Origin: Sphingobacteriales bacterium
GTDB taxonomy: Bacteria; Bacteroidota; Bacteroidia; Chitinophagales; UBA2359
NCBI GenBank assembly: GCA_016700115.1
Contig: CP064999.1
Location: 3,224,001 to 3,288,000 of the forward strand
DNA length: 64,000 nucleotides
Direction: 5' to 3'
Position numbers and translations under genes: made by a program. Shown one piece after another: positions 57,801-64,000 of this stretch. Positions within the stretch are counted from its first letter, which is position 1. Each line of letters opens with the position of its first letter. The notes beneath the pieces are model-generated. The model did not search any database. It was not told the DNA's origin and worked only from the letters and a program-made list of their open reading frames with translations.

Positions 57801-58678
57801 CATCGGGTGTGATTGTTGCAGCCGATTTAGATTTGTGCAGTGCGGCAGGAGTTACCTATGCTGCTACGGCAACAGATAATTGCAGTACCCCGGTCATTGT
57901 ACATTCCCCTGCATCGGGTAGCACTTTCCTTGTAGGCGTTACTACTGTAACTGCGACTGCCACCGACTTAGTTGGCAACAGCAGCAGTTGCAGTTTTACC
58001 GTAACAGTAACAGACACACAATTGCCGGTGATTACCTGTCCTACACCTATAACAATTCCGGCATCTGCAGGAGTTTGTGAAACAGCAGTGACTTATAGCG
58101 CAACAGCTTCTGACAATTGCAGTGTGATGGGTATTACTTACAGTCCTGCATCGGGCAGTATCTTTTCGGTTGGTACGACTCCAGTTACTGCAACTGCAAC
58201 AGATGTGAATGGCAACAGCAGTAATTGTATATTTAATGTAACCGTTGTTGATGACGAAGATCCGGTGATTACCTGCCCCGCAGATATAACAGTACCTGCG
58301 GCTTTTGGATATTGCAGTGAGGAGGTGAGTTTTGCAGCGACTGCTACAGACAATTGCGGTGTTTTTGGAATTACTTACAACTATTTACCGGGCAGCAGTT
58401 TTGGCGTTGGAACAATAGAGGTTACCGCTACTGCTACAGACCTGTATGGCAACGATAGCTCCTGTACATTTGACGTTACAGTCTTAGATACGCAGGCACC
58501 TGTTATATCGGGTTGTCCGGGCGTGATTACCGTATATACCGGAGCAGGAGATACAGATTGTTCTCAAAATGCTACATGGACAGAGCCGACTGCAATTGAC
58601 AATTGTATGGGGTGGTCCTTTGGGCAACCCGAAGTCATGCACCCGGAGCGTTGTTTGGATTTGGCTCGACCACAGTGA
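52994..58678 (+). CDS. Giant HYR protein, part 2 (continuation in the second frame)
   Basis: This open frame continues the giant gene after a one-base loss at 53026-53029. True coding begins at GATFTLGTTTVSYTF (about 53031); the ATG at 52994 only reads the preceding part out of frame and should not be taken as a gene start, as there is no signal peptide. It consists entirely of HYR modules with the TDNC and CSFTVTVTD signatures, including higher-order repeat copies 2, 3 and most of 4. The frame is lost again at 58609-58613, where GGGGTGG stands in place of the sister copies' GGGGCCGG; the last 20 codons to 58678 are out of frame. Confidence 0.82.
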   Translation: MYGGECGQYSFPGATFTLGTTTVSYTFSDGNGNSSVCSFTVSVIDNTVPVISCPSGVIVAADLDLCSAAGVTYAATATDNCSTPVIVHSPASGSTFLVGVTTVTATATDLVGNSSSCSFTVTVTDTQLPVITCPTPITIPASAGVCETAVTYSATASDNCSVMGITYSPASGSIFSVGTTPVTATATDVNGNSSNCIFNVTVVDDEDPVITCPADITVPAAFGYCSEEVSFAATATDNCGVFGITYNYLPGSSFGVGTIEVTATATDLYGNDSSCTFDVTVLDTQAPVISGCPGVITVYTGAGDTDCSQNATWTEPTAIDNCMGPVLWATRSHAPGALFGFGSTTVSYVFTDAYSNSSTCSFTVVVVDNTQPLITCPADQTVNLNASCSATMPAYSAVSTSDNCTGVISVVQSPAASTVYTAEGNQVVTLTATDANGNTNACTFNVYFDDVNAPVIAGCPSNQTVNTGVGNLTCTQTATWTAPSATDGCTAVSVVSTHSPGATFALGTTTVSYTFSDGNGNSSVCSFTVTVIDNTVPVISCPSGMIVAADLDLCSAAGVTYAATATDNCSTPVIVHSPASGSTFLVGVTTVTATATDLVGNSSSCSFTVTVTDTQLPVITCPSNISVNTDAGLCSASVTYSTPVGTDNCAGAVTTQTTGLSSGSAFPIGTTTNTFVVTAANSQSASCSFTVTVTDAELPVITCPSNISVNTDAGLCSATVIYTTPVGTDNCAGAVTTQTTGFGSGSIFPIGITTNTFVVTAANSQSANCSFTVTVTDAEPPAITCPSNISVNTDAGQCSAVVTYIVPVGTDNCSGATTAQTAGLGSGVAYPVGVTTNTFTITAANLQTASCSFTVTVTDTELPVITCPSNISVNTGTGVCTAVVTYTAPVGTDNCPGATTAQTAGLGSVVAYPVGVTTNTFTVTAANLQTASCSFTVTVTDNTPPSIVCPADQTVNLNVSCSATMPAYSAVSTSDNCTGVISVVQSPAASTVYTAEGNQVVTLTATDANGNTNACTFNVYFDDVNAPVIAGCPSNQTINTGVGNLTCTQTATWTAPSATDGCTAVSVVSTHSPGATFSLGTTTVSYTFSDGNGNSSVCSFTVTVIDNTVPVISCPSGVIVAADLDLCSAAGVSYAATATDNCSTPVIVHAPISGSTFAVGVTTVTATATDLVGNSSSCSFTVTVTDTQLPVITCPTHITIPASAGVCETAVTYSATASDNCSVMGITYSPESGSIFSVGTTPVTATATDVNGNSSNCTFNVTVVDDEDPVITCPADITVPAASGTCTATVTFTATATDNCGVGGITYSPVSGSVFAIGTTNVTATATDIYGNDSSCTFDVTVLDTQAPVISGCPGVITVYTGAGDTDCSQNATWTEPTAIDNCMGPVLWATRSHAPGSLFGFGSTTVSYVFTDAYSNSSTCSFTVVVVDNTQPLITCLADQTVNLNASCSATMPAYSAVSTSDNCTGVISVVQSPAASTVYTAEGNQVVTLIAADANGNTNACTFNVYFDDVNAPVIAGCPSNQTVNTGVGNLTCTQTATWTAPSATDGCTAVSVVNTHSPGATFTLGTTTVSYTFSDGNGNSSVCSFTVSVIDNTVPVISCPSGVIVAADLDLCSAAGVTYAATATDNCSTPVIVHSPASGSTFLVGVTTVTATATDLVGNSSSCSFTVTVTDTQLPVITCPTPITIPASAGVCETAVTYSATASDNCSVMGITYSPASGSIFSVGTTPVTATATDVNGNSSNCIFNVTVVDDEDPVITCPADITVPAAFGYCSEEVSFAATATDNCGVFGITYNYLPGSSFGVGTIEVTATATDLYGNDSSCTFDVTVLDTQAPVISGCPGVITVYTGAGDTDCSQNATWTEPTAIDNCMGWSFGQPEVMHPERCLDLARPQ

Positions 58679-60470
58679 GTTATGTGTTTACGGATGCATA
58701 TTCCAACAGTTCGACCTGTAGTTTTACCGTGGTAGTGGTTGATAATACTCAACCCTTAATTACCTGCCCAGCCGACCAAACGGTCAATCTGAACGCTTCG
58801 TGTTCAGCGACAATGCCGGCTTATTCTGCGGTATCTACGAGCGATAATTGTACGGGTGTAATCAGCGTAGTGCAAAGTCCTGCGGCAAGCACGGTTTATA
58901 CCGCCGAGGGCAATCAGGTAGTTACCCTGACTGCAACTGATGCCAATGGCAATACGAACGCTTGCACCTTTAATGTTTACTTTGACGATGTGAATGCACC
59001 GGTGATAGCGGGTTGTCCGAGCAACCAAACGGTAAATACGGGAGTTGGCAATCTGACCTGCACACAAACGGCAACCTGGACTGCACCGAGTGCGACAGAC
59101 GGATGTACGGCGGTGAGTGTGGTCAGTACCCATTCTCCGGGAGCTACATTTGCCTTAGGCACAACGACGGTCAGCTATACCTTCAGCGATGGCAACGGCA
59201 ATAGTTCTGTTTGCAGCTTTACGGTAACCGTGATAGACAATACTGTTCCTGTGATCAGTTGTCCATCGGGTATGATTGTTGCAGCCGATTTGGATTTGTG
59301 CAGTGCGCAAGGAGTTACCTATGCTGCTACGGCAACAGATAATTGCAATGCCCCGGTCATTGTACATTCCCCTGCATCGGGTAGCACTTTCCTTGTAGGC
59401 GTTACTACTGTAACTGCGACTGCCACCGACTTAGTTGGCAACAGCAGCAGTTGCAGTTTTACCGTAACAGTAACAGACACACAATTGCCGGTGATTACCT
59501 GTCCTACACCTATAACAATTCCGGCATCTGCAGGAGTTTGTGAAACAGCAGTGACTTATAGCGCAACAGCTTCTGACAATTGCAGTGTGATGGGTATTAC
59601 TTACAGTCCTGCATCGGGCAGTATCTTTTCGGTTGGTACGACTCCAGTTACTGCAACTGCAACAGATGTGAATGGCAACAGCAGTAATTGTATATTTAAT
59701 GTAACCGTTGTTGATGACGAAGATCCGGTGATTACCTGCCCCGCAGATATAACAGTACCTGCAGCTTTTGGATATTGCAGTGAGGAGGTGAGTTTTGCAG
59801 CGACTGCTACAGACAATTGCGGTGTTTTTGGAATTACTTACAACTATTTACCGGGCAGCAGTTTTGGCGTTGGAACAATAGAGGTTACCGCTACTGCTAC
59901 AGACCTGTATGGCAACGATAGCTCCTGTACATTTGACGTTACAGTCTTAGATACGCAGGCACCTGTTATATCGGGTTGTCCGGGCGTGATTACCGTATAT
60001 ACCGGAGCAGGAGATACAGATTGTTCTCAAAATGCTACATGGACAGAGCCGACTGCAATTGACAATTGTATGGGGCCGGTCCTTTGGGCAACCCGAAGTC
60101 ATGCACCCGGAGCGTTGTTTGGATTTGGCTCGACCACAGTGAGTTATGTGTTTACGGATGCATATTCCAACAGTTCGACCTGTAGTTTTACCGTGGTAGT
60201 GGTTGATAATACTCAACCCTTAATTACCTGCCCAGCCGACCAAACGGTCAATCTGAACGCTTCCTGTTCTGCGACGATGCCTGCCTATTCAGCAGTATCT
60301 ACGAACGATAATTGTACGGGTGTAATCAGCGTAGTACAAAGTCCTGCGGCAAGTACGGTATATACTGCCGAGGGCAATCAGGTAGTTACCCTGACTGCAA
60401 CCGATGCCAATGGCAATACGAACGCTTGCACCTTTAATGTTTACTTCGACGATGTGAATGCGCCGGTGAT
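56577..60470 (+). repeat. Higher-order repeat, copies 3, 4 and partial 5 (1,464-bp period)
   Basis: Blocks start at 56577, 58041 and 59504, with the same six-module order as at 51931. Copy 3 has a variant second module (PAASGTCTATVTF in place of PAAFGYCSEEVSF), and copy 5 departs after four modules, at about 60470. Confidence 0.85.
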
Positions 60471-63400
60471 AGCGGGTTGTCCTTTAAATATAACGGTTTA
60501 TACCGGTGCCGGCAATGGTACTTGTACGCAAACTGCCACCTGGATTCCACCGAGCGCTACTGATGGATGTACGGCAGTGAGTGTGGTCAGTACCCATTCT
60601 CCGGGAGCTACATTTGCCTTAGGCACAACGACGGTCAGCTATACCTTCAGTGATGGCAACGGCAATAGTTCTGTTTGCAGCTTTACGGTTACGGTGATTG
60701 ACAATACCGTTCCGGTTATTTCGGGATGTCCCGGTGCTATTACTGTCAATACCGGTATTGGTAATCCAGTTTGTAGTCAAACTGCAAGCTGGACAGAGCC
60801 TACTGCGTCTGATAGTTGTCCGGGGGTTGTGTCTTTAACATCACAGAGCCACAGTTCAGGAAGTGTGTTTGGATTTGGAACGACAACGGTTACTTACGTA
60901 TTTACAGATGCAAACAGCAACAACAGTACTTGCAGCTTTACGGTAACAGTATTCGACAATACGCCACCGGTGATTACGTGTCCTCCACCACAGACAGTTC
61001 CGTTAAATGCGACATGCCTGGCAGCTTTGCCTGCCTTTTCAGCCGCGACTTTAACCGATAACTGTTCGGGCAGTATTGGATTGGCACAATTCCCTGTTCC
61101 AAGTACAATTTACACAGCAGAAGGCAATCATACCGTTGTACTCACGGCTACTGATGCCAATGGCAATACAAACAGTTGTAATTTCAACTTGTTTATTGAT
61201 GATGTTACGCCTCCATTTGTGTTTGGATGCCCCACAGACATTACCGTATCTACCGGACCGGGTAATACAACCTGTACGCAATCGGCAACCTGGACGGCTC
61301 CGAGCGCAAACGATGCTTGTGTCGGGCCTATCGTTCCTTTGGTCAGTCATGCTCCCGGCACATTTTTCCCGGTAGGGGATACCACGGTTTCCTATACCTT
61401 TAATGATGGCAACAGCAACACTTCGGTTTGCAGTTTCACCGTTACCGTATTAGACAACACACCTCCGGTGTTGGTCTGTCCTGCTGCACAGTTTGCAGAA
61501 ACTGATGATGACGGCGGATATAATTGTACGACCTCCATAGCAGGATTACAGGTAACTGCGCTTGATAATTGCACCTCTACCGGATTGTTGAATTTTACCT
61601 ACTCTGTCAGTGGTGCGACGGTTATCGGAACAACCAACCATACCGGAAGCCCCTTGAACCTGAGCAGCATTTTGTTTGGATTGGGCAGCAGCACGGTAAC
61701 GGTAACAGCGGCAGATACCAATAGTCCCACACCTAATGTTGGCATAGTTTGTACCTTTACTGTTACGGTTGCCGACAATGAAGATCCTCAAATTGTATGT
61801 GCAATTCCGGCGGCATCTTACGACACTGACCCGGGCGTATGTACTTATACAGTACCGAATAACGGATTGAACCCCACTTTTACCAATGACAATTGCAGCA
61901 TTGCCTCTGTGCTGAATAATTTTACCGGAACATCTACCCTTAATGGTGCAGTGTTCCCATTGGGAGCTACTACTGTTGTATGGACAATCCTCGATGGAAG
62001 CGGCAATACTACTACCTGCAGTTATATTGTAACGGTGGTGGATAACCAGAATCCAATGATTGTTTGCGCCATTCCGGCATCGAGCTACAATACTGATCCG
62101 GGAGTTTGTACATATACTGTTATCGGAACAGCTTTAGATCCGGTGTCAACCGATGATAATTGCAGTGTGGCTTTGGTTGTAAATAATTACAACGGATTGT
62201 CTTCTCTTAATGGCGCTGTGTTCCCGCTTGGCAATTCTACTGTTCTTTGGACGGTAACGGATGGCAGCGGCAGAACTGCTACCTGTAATTATACGATTAC
62301 CGTGGTGGACAATCAAAACCCGGTTATTACCTGTGCAACACCTGCCTTGTCTTACAATACAGATCCGAATTTATGTACTTATACCGTCGTTGGAAATATG
62401 CTCAACCCTGTTGCTACTTCTGACAATTGCAGTATTCTTTTTGTAACCAACGACTTCAACAATACGGCTACGCTGAACGGCGCAGTATTCCCGCTTGGAA
62501 ACACAGTTGTTACCTGGTCAATTACTGACGGAAGTCTTAATGGTGCAAATTGCAGTTATACTGTTACGGTTGTTGACAATCAAAATCCCGCAATTACCTG
62601 CGCGACCCCTGCGGTTTCTTATCCGACGGATGCTGACGAATGTACTTATACCGTTCCTGACAATAGTCTTAACCCTGTATTGACAGACGACAATTGCTCG
62701 GTGTCATCCGTGGTGAATGACTTTAACAGCAGTGCTACGCTAAACGGAGCAGTATTCCCCTTGGGCAATAGTCTGGTTACGTGGACGGTTGTTGACGGAA
62801 GTGGAAACAGTTCGACCTGTGCATATACGGTAGTGGTTACGGATACTCAAAATCCTGTACTTGCTTGTCCGGCAAATCAAATCATTCAGACAAGTTCAAA
62901 CGGGACCGGAGATTGCAGCAGTGCTTATAACATTGCCGATCCATTAAACGATAATTGTACAGGGGCAACATGGGGAGCAACCTTTACAGGTAATGTAATG
63001 GGTAATCCTACTGACCTTGCCGGTATTGCGAATGGATCAGACAGCGGGCTTTTAGAATTTAAACTGGGCACGACTACTGTTATGCTCAACGCATCTGATG
63101 GAAGCAGTAATATAGCAACTCCCTGTAGTTTTACGGTTACGGTTGAAGATGACGAAATGCCTGTGGCAGTTTGCCAAAGCATCACTATCGAACTCGATAA
63201 TCTTGGACAGGCGACTATATTGCCCGAAGAACTTGATGGTGGAAGTACCGATAATTGTTCCATTACTTTTAGTGCAAGCCGTACTGAGTTTAGTTGTTTG
63301 CATCTGGGAGATAATACGGTGATGCTTACGGTTACTGATCCGGATGGAAACAGCGATGATTGTATTACCACGGTTACTGTGGAAGACAATGTTAACCCCG

Positions 63401-64000
63401 CTGCAATTTGTCAGGATGTTACCATTTACCTCGATGGAGATGGGAATGCTTATCTGACAGCCGCAGATATAAACAATGGCAGCAACGATAACTGTGAGTT
63501 TGTAATGACTATCAGTCAGGACGAATTTAACTGTGCAGAGTTGGGTAATAATATTGTAACACTGACAGTTACCGATAGCAGCAATAACGAAGCAACTTGT
63601 CAGGCAATCGTAACGGTTGCGGATGATATTAACCCCAACGCAGTCTGTCAGGATGTATATACGCAGCTTGGTCCGGGCAGTACTGTTACTGTTACGACTG
63701 GGCAAGTCAATAATGGCAGCACGGACAACTGTGGAACGGTCAATGAAGTATCACTTACTCCCGATACCTTTACGGCTGAAGGAGCATACCTTGCTACTTT
63801 GTTGATTAACGACGGGAATGGAAATGAATCCACCTGTGATGCCACGATTTCGGTAGGTCCATTGGCTACTGCCGACGACAATACACCGATTTGTGAGGGC
63901 GCAACATTGATGTTATTCTCCAGCGGAGGAGTGTCATATTCGTGGAGCGGGCCGCTTGGGTTTACCTCTTTGGCTCAAAATCCGGTGATTTCGGGAGCAA
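58612..64000 (+). CDS. Giant HYR protein, part 3 (third frame, runs off the window)
   Basis: After the second frame break the coding continues in the remaining frame without a stop to base 64000, so the 3' end is outside the window. It starts within GPVLWATRSHAPG-like sequence, passes through higher-order repeat copies 4 and 5, and then enters less repetitive HYR modules (ITCPPPQTVPLNATC, VFGCPTDITVSTGPG). Next come four modules of the type CAIPASSYNTDPGVCTYTV (about 61790-62860), and modules with ITIELDNLGQATILPEELDGG (about 63150-63850). The last 50 residues (ADDNTPICEGATLMLFSSGG-type) open a PKD-like domain. A type IX sorting domain is expected beyond the window. Confidence 0.82.
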   Translation, partial: MVLWATRSHAPGALFGFGSTTVSYVFTDAYSNSSTCSFTVVVVDNTQPLITCPADQTVNLNASCSATMPAYSAVSTSDNCTGVISVVQSPAASTVYTAEGNQVVTLTATDANGNTNACTFNVYFDDVNAPVIAGCPSNQTVNTGVGNLTCTQTATWTAPSATDGCTAVSVVSTHSPGATFALGTTTVSYTFSDGNGNSSVCSFTVTVIDNTVPVISCPSGMIVAADLDLCSAQGVTYAATATDNCNAPVIVHSPASGSTFLVGVTTVTATATDLVGNSSSCSFTVTVTDTQLPVITCPTPITIPASAGVCETAVTYSATASDNCSVMGITYSPASGSIFSVGTTPVTATATDVNGNSSNCIFNVTVVDDEDPVITCPADITVPAAFGYCSEEVSFAATATDNCGVFGITYNYLPGSSFGVGTIEVTATATDLYGNDSSCTFDVTVLDTQAPVISGCPGVITVYTGAGDTDCSQNATWTEPTAIDNCMGPVLWATRSHAPGALFGFGSTTVSYVFTDAYSNSSTCSFTVVVVDNTQPLITCPADQTVNLNASCSATMPAYSAVSTNDNCTGVISVVQSPAASTVYTAEGNQVVTLTATDANGNTNACTFNVYFDDVNAPVIAGCPLNITVYTGAGNGTCTQTATWIPPSATDGCTAVSVVSTHSPGATFALGTTTVSYTFSDGNGNSSVCSFTVTVIDNTVPVISGCPGAITVNTGIGNPVCSQTASWTEPTASDSCPGVVSLTSQSHSSGSVFGFGTTTVTYVFTDANSNNSTCSFTVTVFDNTPPVITCPPPQTVPLNATCLAALPAFSAATLTDNCSGSIGLAQFPVPSTIYTAEGNHTVVLTATDANGNTNSCNFNLFIDDVTPPFVFGCPTDITVSTGPGNTTCTQSATWTAPSANDACVGPIVPLVSHAPGTFFPVGDTTVSYTFNDGNSNTSVCSFTVTVLDNTPPVLVCPAAQFAETDDDGGYNCTTSIAGLQVTALDNCTSTGLLNFTYSVSGATVIGTTNHTGSPLNLSSILFGLGSSTVTVTAADTNSPTPNVGIVCTFTVTVADNEDPQIVCAIPAASYDTDPGVCTYTVPNNGLNPTFTNDNCSIASVLNNFTGTSTLNGAVFPLGATTVVWTILDGSGNTTTCSYIVTVVDNQNPMIVCAIPASSYNTDPGVCTYTVIGTALDPVSTDDNCSVALVVNNYNGLSSLNGAVFPLGNSTVLWTVTDGSGRTATCNYTITVVDNQNPVITCATPALSYNTDPNLCTYTVVGNMLNPVATSDNCSILFVTNDFNNTATLNGAVFPLGNTVVTWSITDGSLNGANCSYTVTVVDNQNPAITCATPAVSYPTDADECTYTVPDNSLNPVLTDDNCSVSSVVNDFNSSATLNGAVFPLGNSLVTWTVVDGSGNSSTCAYTVVVTDTQNPVLACPANQIIQTSSNGTGDCSSAYNIADPLNDNCTGATWGATFTGNVMGNPTDLAGIANGSDSGLLEFKLGTTTVMLNASDGSSNIATPCSFTVTVEDDEMPVAVCQSITIELDNLGQATILPEELDGGSTDNCSITFSASRTEFSCLHLGDNTVMLTVTDPDGNSDDCITTVTVEDNVNPAAICQDVTIYLDGDGNAYLTAADINNGSNDNCEFVMTISQDEFNCAELGNNIVTLTVTDSSNNEATCQAIVTVADDINPNAVCQDVYTQLGPGSTVTVTTGQVNNGSTDNCGTVNEVSLTPDTFTAEGAYLATLLINDGNGNESTCDATISVGPLATADDNTPICEGATLMLFSSGGVSYSWSGPLGFTSLAQNPVISGA

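Noticed and set aside
52994..58678. An independent secreted protein starting with the ATG at 52994.
   Set aside because: No signal peptide; the first 12 codons are an out-of-frame reading of a HYR module. It is the continuation of the upstream gene after a one-base loss.

Overview
The window is from a member of the Bacteroidota, most likely the Saprospiria/Chitinophagia side of the phylum. The evidence is: C-terminal sorting domains of the type IX secretion system (types A and B), an enormous HYR/PKD-type surface protein, a ketocarotenoid gene cluster, almost no Shine-Dalgarno sequences, and several families of short dispersed repeats. No rRNA, tRNA, transposase, integrase or CRISPR array was recognised.

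Layout. 1-1236 is the 3' part of an M61-like zinc peptidase. 1282-5822 (minus) is a tandem duplication of a two-part cassette: a 5'-truncated sorting-domain remnant, a hairpin terminator, then an intact secreted beta-propeller-like protein. 6225-17618 (minus) is one intact 11.4 kb gene for a secreted protein of about 3,797 aa, followed by a strong terminator and preceded by an array of 20-bp palindromic repeats. 18104-18751 is a coiled-coil protein. 19479-20579 is an orphan CARF nuclease of the Card1/Can2 type, normally a type III CRISPR effector. 20768-26675 is a carotenoid cluster, crtI-crtB-crtY(cd fusion)-crtW, interrupted between cyclase and ketolase by a darT-darG toxin-antitoxin pair. 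Then come a four-helix-bundle (S23-type) ORF bracketed by 21-bp repeats, a divergent esterase / esterase + ATP-grasp locus, an FHA-ABC transporter, CorA, an MBL hydrolase with a DedA protein, an ALDH7-type aldehyde dehydrogenase and a frameshifted membrane metallophosphoesterase.

40377-64000 is a single giant gene running off the window (at least about 7,875 codons). It encodes a signal peptide, two receptor-L-like blocks and then dozens of roughly 80-aa HYR modules. Parts form a near-identical higher-order repeat of exactly 1,464 bp (488 aa). Two apparent single-base losses, at 53026-53029 and 58609-58613, break its frame; each can be read directly against an intact sister copy. A third single-base loss, in an A/T run, breaks the phosphoesterase. 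That pattern favours sequencing or assembly error, but phase variation in the giant gene cannot be excluded from sequence alone.

The most interesting points are the CRISPR-less CARF nuclease, DarTG embedded in the carotenoid cluster, the giant protein with its higher-order repeats, and at least five unrelated repeat families that share a 20-22 bp period, one of which sits on gene 3' ends and supplies their last codons.
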